Shown piece after piece: positions 34,161 to 45,327 of a stretch of 64,000 bases of DNA (position 1 is the first letter of the stretch; each line of letters starts with the position of its first letter). Source of the DNA: Gnetum montanum. Taxonomy: Eukaryota > Streptophyta > Gnetopsida > Gnetales > Gnetaceae. The notes beneath the pieces are model-generated. The model was not told where the DNA came from, made no database searches, and worked only from the letters and a program-made list of their open reading frames with translations. A program made the position numbers and the translations under genes. The stretch is taken from the NCBI GenBank assembly GCA_015680685.1, contig MNCI01013709.1:56896-120895 (forward strand), written 5' to 3'.

Positions 34161-35053
34161 TGATGAGACGCGATTCGCATAGGCCACGATATCGCGTACG
34201 TGATATCGTGTGTTCCCTACGATATCGCGTACGCGATATCGCAGTCTGCCACCATCTGTATAAATAAGATGTGGCTCTTCCTTGTTGAGGGATCCCAATT
34301 TTAGAGTAGTGAAGCTCTAGCAGTTTGATCCCTCCAGAGTTAGATTTTTTCCCGTGTCTACCCGCAGTGTGGTGAATGTAATTATATGGTGTCTTTATTC
34401 AAGTGTGCTGTACTTGGACACGCACATGACCAACAATAAAGATCGAGATTACTTGATCATTGTAGCATTCACTTTGTTATTTATTTTTCTGTTATTTATT
34501 TAATTTTATTTACTATTTTCTCTCTCTCATCCTTAAACTCCTAGAATGCGGAATGAGTACAATTTGATTACGAGCATTTAAGTGTGACTGCTTGGTAGCC
34601 TAGTGGTGTAGCTAGGATCTATGCTTGGTAACCCAGTGTTGTATTTAGGATCTTTGCTTGGTAATCCCAGTGGCGTACCTAAGATCTATGCTTGGTATTC
34701 CTAGTGGTAGTCGTGCATGAGGTCCAAGATGTGTACAGTTAATCAAGGAATCGGTTGCTCGTCGCACTTAGGCTAGATTAGATTTTCTTACCTTTTCCTC
34801 CTAGCTTAGCTTAGTTAATATTCTTTTCCACTACCCTAAGGAGTAGCATAGACTAGGAACACATCATACATCTCACTCTAGACTAAACCATATGTGACAA
34901 ATGCAATACTAGTCCAGGTGGGAAGACAGCGAACTGCAACCTAAGGTTAACTGTCTAGTTGCCACAACTAGTCCATCTGAGGAGTTCGACAGGATCACGC
35001 GTGCGACACTCGTTTCATATGGTTGAGTGTAGGGGTACCTCTGCCACTCATCA
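34161..35053 (+). repeat. Element C 5' LTR
   Basis: Four GATATC-like sites in U3 include a 22-bp perfect palindrome at 34220-34241 (CGATATCGC, GTAC, GCGATATCG). TATA box at 34259-34266. Downstream is a 33-bp tandem array (34589-34710). Confidence 0.9.
34589..34710 (+). repeat. 33-bp tandem array in the C LTR
   Basis: Units begin TGCTTGGTA at 34589, 34622, 34655 and 34689 and contain CCCAGTGGTGTACCTAGGAT-like sequence. The 3' LTR has the same array at 42481-42603. Related GGTTACCAA phrases occur in the LTRs of X and of the element at 1-697. Confidence 0.8.
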
Positions 35054-35054
35054 T

Positions 35055-35075
35055 TGGTGTCATTTCCAAGGATGG
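35055..35075 (+). other. Primer-binding site of C
   Basis: TGGTGTCATTTCCAAGGATG, one base after the LTR. It is readable as a tRNA-Asp site after several C-to-T and G-to-A changes. An alternative tRNA cannot be excluded. Confidence 0.55.
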
Positions 35076-35183
35076 TGCTAGTTATCTAGATTAGTTATAT
35101 CATACAAGGTCGTTGTAAAGGACTTAACGATATATCTCTTAAAAAGAAGTAACTATAAAAAGTCACATAAATTCACACACAAC

Positions 35184-37166
35184 ATGCCTCTCCTACAAGA
35201 TGATAATAATGCCACACTTAGTGAGGAAGTTCATTGGAGAACCAACAAACTATATGGTGCTGAAGATTGGAGTATACAACCTGAAGTGGGAGTTTCTTAT
35301 AAACATGAACAAAAACAATGTCATCGCAACACACGAAAGCATAACTTACCAGATGATGATGAACCCCCACTGGCCACTACAAGCTTAACGCAAATACAAG
35401 AGGTTGTTCGAATCTCACATAGGCATCATAAAGAGATCCATCTACGTAGGCTCAATTTAAATAACTTTCCCAAATTTTCAAGAGGCTATGACTTAGATCC
35501 GCATCAACATTTACTAGCCTTCTACAATGCCTGCGCATAGAATAACATTGATAATGGTTGGCAAAAACTTAAGCTCTTCCCTATAACACTCGTTGACCAA
35601 GCTAAAGTATGGTATAGATCGTTAAAACCAAATTCAATACGATGTTGGTCAACAATGGTAGAGGTCTTTAACGAAAAATATCAAACCTATGCAAGAGTGT
35701 CAGCCTTGAGGAAAAAAATCCAAGGATGGAAACAAGCACAACATGAACCCTTGGACATGGCCTTAGAAAGATATTATGCATTGTTAAATAACAGTCCAAG
35801 CCATGGGTTTTCCAAGGAAAGGCTAATATATCATATTATCAATGGGCTGCATAATGAAACAAGAGAGACCTTAGGAACGTATGCCTGAGGTCAACTATAC
35901 AACCTACGAACCCATCAAATTCAAGAGTTTATTCAAAGGGTAGCAAATGAAGAAAGAGAATTAGCTACATGGGAGAGTGTTGGAAAACATCAAAAGGACC
36001 AAAATCACAACTTAACAAAGGTCCCCAATCATGAAAAGGAGAGATCAACAAATATCAAGGTGGAAACATCATCTTTGCCAATACAACAATTGTTAGAAGA
36101 AGCCGAGACAAAGATCAATAAGATGTTGGAATGGATGAATCAAAAGTGTGAAGAATATATCAACATCATTGGAGATAGAGTTTTGACAACCCAAGAGGTA
36201 GGACAAAATAATAGAGACTTGGAGAAAAAGAATAAAGGGAATAAGTGCTCAACTACCAATCCTATGTATGAATGCAACATATGCCTATACGATCACCCCA
36301 AAGGCCAATGCCCAATCTTGTTACATCTACATGAGCATTGGGAAAACACATTACATCCAGAGTTCATACAAAGATACTGTGTTCGATCATAGTGGCAACA
36401 ATCCCAGTCATGGGGAAATCCACCCTTAGACTGGAGGAACCCTTCACATTTTCCGAATCCAAACGCTTCTCATGTTCAACACCCTGTTTCTTCAACTAGG
36501 CCACCATACTCTATCTCACCACAATACTATTCTCCACAATACTATCAACCCATACCTCCAACACAACCACCACCTTGTGCACCTTACATTCCTCCTAACT
36601 TTCAACATTCTTATCCTTTCCCTCCTTCTGCAGTGCCACCAACTGTTCCCAAGGTGTTTGTGCCACAACAACAACCCATGAACAACACTTGTGCTACTGC
36701 TACTAACAGCAGTGAAAAGCCTCCTCAACATCAAAGACGTCCTTTCTTTAAACATGACCGTAGGAAGGGACAACATAACTCTGAGGCCACTGCATCTTCC
36801 AACTCAGCACAAGTCCAACAATGTAATGCATCCTTACCTTTGAACCCAACGCCTCATGTAACTTCATTAGGGCCACCAACTTACACTCCAACAACTATCC
36901 GGCCCAATGAACACAACCATGGGAGGCATCAGTCCAATCCTTGCATACCATCTAATGGTCCTAAATATCATAGTAGGTCAACTCGTTATCTGGGAACTAC
37001 ATCGTATGAAGTGCCCCACTGTGTTTATTATGAAGTGTATGAAATCCAAGGTGATAAGTATGGACCAGTTTCAATATTTCCAATATGCAAGGATCCTCAT
37101 TTCCCATTTATTAGTCCTTGCCATACTCAACTGTTTAGTTATGGGGGATATCCCCCATTTCAATGA
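35184..37166 (+). pseudogene. gag: Gag of element C, nearly intact
   Basis: A single frame of 661 codons with three stops only: TAG 35538, TGA 35886, TAG 36390. Order: N-terminal region with HWRTN; Gag domain (about 35440-35930, with LFPITLVDQAKVWYRSL and FNEKYQTYARVSALRKKIQG); a Lys/Glu-rich helical region; a zinc knuckle at 36273-36311 (Cys, Cys, His, Cys spaced CX2CX3HX4C, all present); a Pro/Gln/Tyr-rich stretch; and a C-terminal part unlike A and D, with no retropepsin block. The stops look like single transitions, so this Gag was lost recently relative to other copies. The protein would form particles and bind RNA; protease would have to come from elsewhere. Confidence 0.85.
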
Positions 37167-37177
37167 CAAGCAGGATT

Positions 37178-37270
37178 AATAAATATTTTTCATTTTCTTT
37201 GATTTCTCAACTTTTTTGTTTTCCAGTTTTTCATTTTTCAACTTTTTGTTTTATCTTTTTGTGTGTTTGT
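37178..37270 (+). repeat. U-rich tract after Gag of C
   Basis: TTTTTGTTTTCCAGTTTTTC-like repeats starting 12 bases after the Gag stop, the same position as in A and D. Confidence 0.65.
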
Positions 37271-38530
37271 ATTTTCATGTTTGTGTAAGTAATCTCATCT
37301 ATGAATAAAACACTCATGTGGATCGTTGGTTGAGGTGTGTTCTATGTTATTAATTCATGAGTGGTCAATTATTTGAACAATCAGCCCATTACACCCACTC
37401 ATCCACTCTATAAATAAAGAAGTTCTGTTCGAGGGTACAGTGATATTCTTGAAATTTCTAAACTTAAAATTAATTTTTTGTTCCTTGTACCCAAAATGAA
37501 GAAGGATGGACCAAGAGGGAATGGTTAGGGTGTGACATTAAGGGAACTTGTGGATTCTCTTTGGTGACATCTGTGGAAGTTATCGTGCAATATGATTGTA
37601 CTAAGATCCTTGTAGATCTAATAAAAAATGAGAGTAAGAGTAATCAAAAAGGGCACTCGAAAATCAAACGCTGTTCTAGGGGGTCCCACTGAAAAGACAT
37701 GCACCCATGCCAGAAGGTTGGCAGCTTCTCTGAATTCAGTAAAGTGCAAAAGAAAAGAGAAAAAGAAGTGCCATAAAACAAAATTCACTCCTCCCTTGTA
37801 CTAAACGCCAAGTGATTGTACACATTGTTGTTATGGTACTCTCATAGTTGTTCATCATGGGATGAAACGATGCGATGTCATTGATAGAATGATGGACTTG
37901 GTCCTGATCTTGGAACAATGGGGTAATGACACATTAATCATGCTTTACACGTAGGATTCATTGTGCCCTGGGTTAGTCACCTCATGTCCCAATCTCTATG
38001 ATCCTTTTCTACACTTCGTCTCATCTCACTGTTCGTGTAATTGTAGCTCATGTCTTGTGTAGCATAGAATTTTCATCTCATTTTGGTGATATTTACATGT
38101 GTGTGTTTTGTGGAGTTAGTGCGGATTACATCTAACCCTTCTAGTACCCACGGACACTTTAACTGTGGTTACACAAGGGCATAATAGGTTAAAACCTGCT
38201 TTGGGGAGGATCCACTTGTGTAATTTTTTTTGTAACCCTCACTAATTCTCTAGTTCAAACACACGATTTCTTACGCTCATCTTAATTTCTAATAATTTTC
38301 TTTCCCTCTTATTATCCCTCTTTCATTTTCACGTTCCAATGTACCATTACATTCCCTTTTCTTCATAACTACCAAATTTTTAATTGCAAAAATTCACATC
38401 ATTATCATTCAGAGTGCCTCTTGAATCAATGTAATTACCCCTAAATATATTAATCCTTGTCCATGTCATCATTATACACCATTAATTTCAAGAAAATCAT
38501 AAAAAATTTGGTATTTTTCAGGTGTCCCAC
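37271..38530 (+). other. Noncoding spacer of element C with conserved island
   Basis: No gene. It contains the phrase ATTAAGGGAACTTG (near 37530) shared with A and D, and the CTTTGGGGAGGA island (38199-38210). Confidence 0.6.
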
Positions 38531-38542
38531 ATCACTGGGGAT

Positions 38543-38630
38543 GAGATATCACGTACGTGATATCTCGTCCCACGTGATATCGCGTATGCGATGTACCATA
38601 CATGATATCACGTCCTATTTATCTATAAAT
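38543..38630 (+). promoter_or_regulatory. Internal promoter-like GATATC array with TATA box
   Basis: A perfect 24-bp palindrome at 38543-38566 (GAGATATCAC, GTAC, GTGATATCTC half-elements overlapping at the centre) is followed by two more GATATC sites and TATAAAT at 38624-38630. It copies the architecture of the LTR U3. The sequence after the TATA box does not match the LTR, so it is not simply an extra LTR. It lies about 470 bp upstream of the ATG at 39101. Confidence 0.5.
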
Positions 38631-39100
38631 AGGAATCCCCGCCGCAACACTTAACATCATTTTACCATTTACACGGGAGGAACTTTTGAATTTTTTCTCT
38701 ACAACTTGCGATTGCGTGACCCTCGCTTTTTCACTAATATCTCACGCTCTGGTGCTTCGATTTTAATTCCATTTGAACCTACTTGAACCTGGAGTGTTCA
38801 ATTCAATCATGGGGGAGGGACAGTTGCCGAAAAGTGCCTAACTTTTTTTGAAATTTGTCATCGCCCAAAGAACATCAATTAGGGTAATTAATACTAACAC
38901 TTAGAAACATTGTGCCAAAAAGCATATGACCTTAGGTACACCGGGAGATGAAAATGAAATCCACCTAAGTTATAGGATCCATTATTATAGTTTTTGGGCA
39001 CGATCACACAATAACATAAGATCTTTAATTAAAGGCATGTAGTAAGGTATAACTTGACTTTGAAAACAACCTTACTAAAATTTGGGCCATGTGATTGCAG

Positions 39101-41880
39101 ATGGATCTGAAACGTGCATAGCAAGGAGGTCCTATTCGAGGGGGAGCAAAACAACCTCAGAGAGGTGGAAGATGAGTCCTTGCCAGACAACATGCAGAAT
39201 AGGAGGTACAATCATTCAGCATCCATCAAGAAGAACCTCCTACTGGATGGTTCGAGTAGGTAGAAAGAGGATCTGCTGCTGCGCTTGAACCGGGACAACA
39301 ACTCACGTTGCCCCTGGAGTGTGTTTAGGCTATCCATGAGAAGTCCACATTTTCTGCTGTGATTGTGGTGCTAAACTTTGAATCTTTTGTAGAGTTCGCT
39401 CTTGGGGCTGTCAGGGATCACCTTAAAGGATCTCCCTTGTGGCCTGTCCTCTCTGAGTGCGGTGCCTGGTACTTAGGTGAAACATACTTGTTCTAGCACA
39501 ATAAGGAGCAAGGCACCATGGTTAACATTTGTGGTGTGATAGTAGACTTTTCTGCATAGGCAATTTTGGAGGTGTTAAACCTTCTGAATTCAGGCCCCCA
39601 TGTTGCTCATTTATCTACCTGATCGGACCCTAATGTGCGAAAGGAGTGGTTAGAGAAGGCTTATGCAGAGATAAAGCTTTTCGTGAGCTGACGATGGAAG
39701 AGCGGGTTTATTTCAAAATCGAAACCTATCACCTCTTCCCCACAAAAGATTTGAAAAGAATATCAACGTATGTGGTGAGAGGATGTGCAGTGTTGATGGG
39801 AAAGGTTAATGCTAACCTTCCCCATCTATATTTGACAGAGATCCTAAGGAGATTCGAAAAACGGAAGTTAGGGAAGATGGCGTTGCCTTTTCCCTACCTT
39901 ATTAGAAAATTGTGCCGATGGGATGGTATTTGGGGTTACAAAAATGATGTCCTCTAAAAGGCCCAGAATGCTTCTTATGCTGAGTTATTAAAAGCACCAA
40001 CTCCAAGAAAGAGCACTGGCGAAGAGCTGGGACCAGATGAAGAAGAAGAACAGATGACTGGATCACTTGCAACTCAACTTGTAGGACCCAGTCAACCTCT
40101 AGCCATAGGTCCCAGCCAACAACAAGAAGTAAGATCCAACATAGGCCAGGATCAGCCGCCACCATCGCAAGACTACAAATCGTCGATGAGCCATCTTAGG
40201 GCCATCGCCGAGATGGTTAGTTAGGGAAGTTGTGATGACGCAAATCTCTTCCATGTCATTGATGATGCTGACCAGCCTAGTATTTCGTTAGATCCCACAA
40301 GGGGTGAACTATCCATTCAAATAAGAGGAGGGGAGAGTAGATGGTCACAACAGATCTCTGGAAACACGGCATCTTTTCAAGTGCAGTTAGAGACTGGTGA
40401 AGGGGCCACTTTAGTGGTCATGCAACACTAGGATGCCACGGGAGCTGCTGAAGTGATCACTGATCATATCAAAGAATCTTTCAATGTACCTGTTGTGCCA
40501 CTGGTAGATCTTTCAGGAGCATGGGATGCTTAAACTCTTACTAGAACCTCAATGACTCTTGCGGAACATGAGGATGCACTGGACAGATTTCTTCAAATAG
40601 GATAAGTTTTGATGTCTCTGTTTGACATCCCCCAAGATGTAATAGCAATTCAATCAAACCTCATTTCCACAAAGGGGAAGCTGGTCATATCCGAAGTAAG
40701 GGCCGAGCATGCTGAAGGTAAAGTGCAGAAACTACAAGAGTAGCTTGTAGCCTTACAAGTAGCACAGCGGGATCCTTTGCAATTTGTTCCCACAGACTAG
40801 CTAGACAACTTTAGAACCAAGAAATTAACAAAGTTAATTGCAGAAAATAAGAAGGTGGTAGAAGAAAATGAGACAGCCACTTGGGATGCCTCCGTAGCTC
40901 AAGCACAAACTCATGCGCATCTTAAGGCACTCAAGGCCTTAGAAGCAGAGAATAAGCAGTTGGTTGCAGATAACCTTTGGTTGACTTCTGTGGGAAAACA
41001 AAAGAATGTTCTCGATGAACACTTTCATCAGTCATGAGAATAGTTCATTCAGGTCAACCGAGATGTAAGCTGTTTAGCCAGAGAAAATTGAACCCTCTCA
41101 ATGGAGGAGGTACATGCTATTCGCCAAAAATCAACCATCGAGATAAGTGCGTGGCAAAATAAGGCTAAATGACACGAGAAGATGCAGGAGCATTTCCATG
41201 ATCAGGTGGGGATGTACAAACAAATCCTAGAGAAGGAGATCCATATGGCCAAGGCTCAAATCAACAACATCAGTGCTCAGCACACTGATTGGAGGGCCAT
41301 ATTGGACACTTACGCCTTCACCCACCAAGCAGAAGTTAAGAACTAGGACTTGTAGATCCAAGACTTGACTGAATACATGGAGTTGGAAAACCTTAGATAT
41401 GCCAACCTGGCCATGTTAACAGTAGGATGCCTAAGGTCAAAGCTTGAGCAGTAGGTAGCTTCCACCCATATCAAATATGAAGCAAAATTTGCAGAGCACA
41501 AGAAGCTGGCTGAGAAACTAGATGTCACAAATTCTGAACATGGGGTGGTAAAAGAAAGCTATCAGGGACAAAAAGATCTTGCAACCGACTTGGCTAACAG
41601 AGCTCCATGAATACAAAGACAAAGCTAGAGCCTATGAAGAGGAATGATGGGTGTTCACAGCATGGTACGTCAAAGCTAATCAAATGTTCCTGCAACTACC
41701 CTATCCATGGGAGGTGTCAACTCCGTCAAACATCGGAACATTAGCATGGATGGCACAAGATCCTCAAATCGAAGAGGAGAAGCTCTAGGCCATTCTTTAG
41801 CATTGTCAACCTTCCAAGCTTGGAGCAAGTGACAAAGGGAAAGCACCCATGGAGGAGCCACCACCACCAGGAACTACATG
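39101..41880 (+). pseudogene. Extra ORF of element C: transposon-protein-like domain and coiled coil
   Basis: Begins at ATG 39101, directly after the acceptor-like GTGATTGCAG. A frameshift near 39670 moves it into the frame that stays readable, with stops, to about 41880. The frame 39646-39957 (TYVVRGCAVLMGKVNANLPH and, later, LPFPYLIRKLC) resembles the 'putative plant transposon protein' domain found in Athila/Tat-type elements. An acidic, low-complexity middle follows (39960-40600), then a long coiled coil with repeated Glu/Lys/Leu heptads (about 40640-41600, e.g. KALEAENKQLVADN). Gypsy ORFs beyond pol are often called env-like, but no signal peptide or membrane segment is visible here. Function unknown. 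Confidence 0.55.
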
Positions 41881-42052
41881 AGTTCCACATTTTTGTAGTT
41901 GTAGTATTTTTTCTCTATGTTGTGTCTTCCCACACTATGGCATTAGTCCATTTCTTTTTTCAGTTAATAATCCCATACCTATCCACTGTGTAATCACTGA
42001 AGCTTGTTCTCCTTGTAACTCGAGGATGAGTTTTTATTCAGTCGTGGGGGTA

Positions 42053-42960
42053 TGATGAGACGCGATTCACATAGGCCGCGATATTGCGTATGCGATATCA
42101 CGTCTTCCCTATGATATCGCGTACATGATATTGCATTCCACCACCATATCTATAAATAAGATGTGGCTCTCCCTTGTTGAGGGATCCTAGTTTTAGAGTA
42201 GCAAAGCTCTAGCAATTTGATCCCTCCAGAGTTAGATTTTTTCCTGTGTCTGCCCGCAGTGTGGTGAATGTAATTATACAGTGTCTTTATTCAAGTGTGT
42301 CATACTTGGACACGTACACAACCGGAAATAAAGATTGAGATTACTTCATCATTGTAGCATTCACTTTGTTATTTATTTGTTTGTTATTTATTTAATGTTA
42401 TTTACTATTTTCCCTCTCTCACCCTTAAACTCCTAGAACGTGGAATGAGTACGACTTGATTATGAGCATTTAAGTGTGACTGCTTGGTAGCCTAGTGGTG
42501 TATCTAGGATCTATGGTTGGTAGCCTAGTGGCGTATTTGGGATCTACGCTTGGTAATCCCAGTGGTGTACCTAGGATCTACGCTTGGTAGTCCCAGTGGT
42601 AGTCATGCATAAGGTCCAAGATGTGTACGGTTGATCAAGGAATCGGTTGCTCATCGCACTTAGGCTAGATTAGATTTTCTTACCTTTTCCTCCTAGCTTA
42701 GCTTAGTTAATATTCTTTTCCACTAACCTCAGGAGTAGCATAGATTAGGAACACATCATACACCTCACTCTAGACTAAACCATACGTGACTAAACCATAC
42801 GTGACAAATGCAATACTAATCCATGTGGGAAGACAACGAACTGCGACCTAAGGATAACTGTCTAGGTGCCACAACTAGTCCATCTACAGAGTTCGACCAA
42901 ATCATGCGTGTGACGCTCGTTTCATATGGTTGAGTGTAGGGGTACCTCTTGCACTCATCA
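42053..42960 (+). repeat. Element C 3' LTR
   Basis: Preceded by the polypurine tract (AGTCGTGGGGGTA, 42040-42052). Four GATATC-like sites, TATA box 42151-42158, 33-bp array 42481-42603, ends CTCATCA. Confidence 0.9.
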
Positions 42961-43560
42961 ATACTTCAACAGTTTGGTAAAAATGTCCACCACTTGGTCT
43001 TTGGACTTGCAATACACCAACTCAATTACTTTCTTTCCAACTTGATCTCTTAGAAAATGATAGCGTATGTCAATGTATTCACTTCTTCCATGTGTGATAG
43101 GATTATTTTCCAAGTCAATTGTAGAAATATTATCGACAAAGATCTTCATTGGTCTCTTGATTGGAGCATGGATTTGGCTCATCACATTGCCTAACCATAT
43201 TACTTGACATGCACTTGAAGCTACAGCAACATATTCTACCTCACAAGTTAAAAGTGCAACTATGGCTTACTTTTTTAATGACCATGAACAAACTATAGCA
43301 CCAAAATTAAAACAATAACTAGAAGTGCTTTTTTGGTCATCTAAATCTTCACCCCAATCACTGTCAAAATACCCTATAAGAGCACAATTATTAAATGAGG
43401 AATAGAATAAACCATGATCATAGGTGCCCTTTAGGTACTGCAAGATTATTTTGGCCACCTACTATGATGTTGACGAGGAGATTCCAAAAACCTACTATTC
43501 AAACCAACACCATAAGAGATGTCCTACCTTGTGCATGTGAGGTATCTCAAACTTCCAAAA
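42961..43560 (-). pseudogene. Copia Z RNase H
   Basis: The minus-strand frame 42958-43185 ends with RSEYIDIRYHFLRDQVGKKV and the DIFTKLLKY block, the standard copia RNase H C-terminus. The frame 43267-43458 gives STSSYCFNFGAIVCSW. Gypsy C cut the last residues from the stop and polypurine tract. Confidence 0.8.
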
Positions 43561-44330
43561 ATTTTCTTGAAATAAGTTGAATCAACAAGTGCCCCTTCTT
43601 CATGCTTTGATAATTGTGTGCCAACCTCAATGAGAATTCTCATAGGATTATAATCCTCCATACAAAACTTCTTGAAGAGTTTATTAGCATACTTCTTTTG
43701 ACAAATAAAAATTCCATCTTCTCTATGAACTATAATGCCAAGGAAATATGACATGAGGCCAAGATCTATCATTTCGAACTTATGCATCATGGACTTCTTG
43801 AAATCTTCAATCATTTTGAGATTATTTCCTATGAATATTAGATCATCAACATAAAGACACAACAATAATATATCACTAGAATAATTAGTCTTCACATATA
43901 AAGCATGTTCAAATGGACACTTCTGGAACCCAACCTTATGGAAGAAAGAGTCAATGTGCTTGTTCCATGCTCTTGGCACTTTTTTGAGATCCATACAATG
44001 CTTTCTTCAATTTGTACACCTTATCTTTACTTTCCTGCTTTATGAATCCAGGTGGTTGCTTGACAAAGCCTCCTCTTCAAGTGGGCCATTTAGAAAGGTT
44101 GACTTCACATCCATTTGATGGATTTACCACTTCTTTTGGGCAACTAATGCAATAAAAAGTCTAATTTTTTCAATTTGAGCAACAAGAGAGAAAACCTCTT
44201 GGTAGTCATAGCCAAGCCTTTGCTCAAATCCCTTTGTCATCAATCTTACTTTCTATCTCTCCACCTCACCATTTGACTTCACCTTTGTCTTGAAAACCCA
44301 CTTTACATCAATTGCTTTGTGACCACGTGG
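43524..44330 (-). pseudogene. Copia Z reverse transcriptase
   Basis: A 156-residue open frame (43524-43994) holds the YVDD catalytic motif intact (LCLYVDDLIFIGNN, about 43846-43870), then FEMIDLGLMSYFLGI. The N-terminal part (44000-44330) is readable only with frameshifts (e.g. the AQ-x-ID-V-KSTFLN region). Best preserved pol piece in Z. Confidence 0.8.
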
Positions 44331-44944
44331 GATGTCAGTGAGTTCCCATGTATTGTTTCTTCTAATTTCTTTAACTCCTCATTCATGGCATTCACCTATT
44401 TAGGATCTTGAATTGCCTCTTGGAATGTCATAGGTTCACTATCTATAAAGAAGAAAAAGTGTACCAATTCTACATTATCATCAACTTCATCATCAAGAGT
44501 TACCTCATAGTCTTGTAGGCATACTGATTGTTGGTGCTCTTGCCTTGGCCTTCTAGATTCTACTAGAGCTTGTGGAGTGGAACCCTCTTAAGTAGAGCTT
44601 GATGTAGCTTCATTTGTGGTATAGCTTCTTCTTCAAGGATACATATTTATTGCTTCTGAGAGTCTTTGCATGAATCAACATCCCATTTCCAAGCCTCTTC
44701 TTTGGCAAAGGTCACATCTCAATTGATAATCACCATCTTTGTTACGGGATTGAATAACTTGTATCCCCTACACTTGTAGCCAACAAAGATAGTCTTCTCT
44801 GCTCGTTCATCTAGCTTTATTATTGTCTCTAATGGAGCATGAGCATAATCAATAGCACCAAACACTCTAATATGTTTCATGCTCTGCTTGAAACCACTCC
44901 ATGCTTCTATAGGGGTGATATTTTGCGCACTCCTTGTTAGAGAT
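44331..44944 (-). pseudogene. Copia Z integrase C-terminal part
   Basis: The frame 44719-44955 reads LNRSLTRSAQNITPIEAWSG and ends YKLFNPVTKMVIIN, the end of copia integrase and its linker to RT. The zinc-binding and catalytic core domains are missing: sequence jumps directly into gag at about 44945. Confidence 0.8.
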
Positions 44945-45233
44945 CTATTTAACAAGTAAATAGAACATGAGATAGCTTCACCTTCTTGACTTTGTCCACA
45001 CCTTTATACAACATCATCAAGTTATCCAAAGTTTTCTTTGATGTGGTTGCTCCTGCAATCTTATCAAAAACTTCATCAGTCACCCCTTGATGAATGAAAT
45101 ATAATGCCTTCTTATCTTTCTTCTTGTTCTCACAGTGGGCATTCTTCTGTGCATTGATTGCATTTTCTGCAAGATTAGCAACACTATTTTCCACAACATG
45201 CAATAGCTTGTGGAAATTGAAAAGCACCTTCAT
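44945..45233 (-). pseudogene. gag: Copia Z Gag, truncated by internal deletion
   Basis: KDKKALYFIHQGVTDEVFDK and SKKTLDNLMMLYKGVDKVKK belong to the copia Gag helical domain (UBN2-type). The frame ends at the junction with the integrase tail (VKLSHVL then YLLNRSL), so the end of Gag, the protease and most of integrase are deleted. Confidence 0.75.
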
Positions 45234-45307
45234 TTGGGCGCTTCACCAATTGTAATTTTTCCCATCCAAGACAAGAACTAAAATTTGAGTTAAGCTATTC
45301 ATTAGAA

Positions 45308-45322
45308 CTTCTAGCTTCAATA
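45308..45322 (-). other. Primer-binding site of copia Z
   Basis: TGGTATTGAAGCTAG on the minus strand, close to the initiator-Met PBS (TGGTATCAGAGC) usual in copia. It is separated from its LTR by element D. Confidence 0.7.
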
Positions 45323-45327
45323 CCACT
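45323..45327. repeat. Target site duplication of D (left)
   Basis: CCACT, repeated exactly at 52353-52357. The final T is also the first base of the copia LTR. Confidence 0.85.

Larger units (their letters stand above)
34161..42960 (+). mobile_element. Gypsy element C: Gag element with internal promoter-like array and extra ORF
   Basis: 8800 bp with LTRs 34161-35053 and 42053-42960 (TGATGAG...CTCATCA). PBS at 35055, Gag 35184-37166 with only three in-frame stops, a U-rich tract (37178-37270), the conserved 12-mer island (38199-38210), an internal GATATC array with TATA box (38543-38630), an additional coding region (39101-41880), and a polypurine tract (42040-42052). No protease, RT or integrase found. 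It resembles X more than A in Gag and PBS. Confidence 0.88.

Noticed and set aside
38543-38630. Solo or truncated LTR inside element C
   Set aside because: Sequence after the TATA box does not match any LTR here and I see no CTCATCA end or target duplication. It stays possible as a very short fragment.
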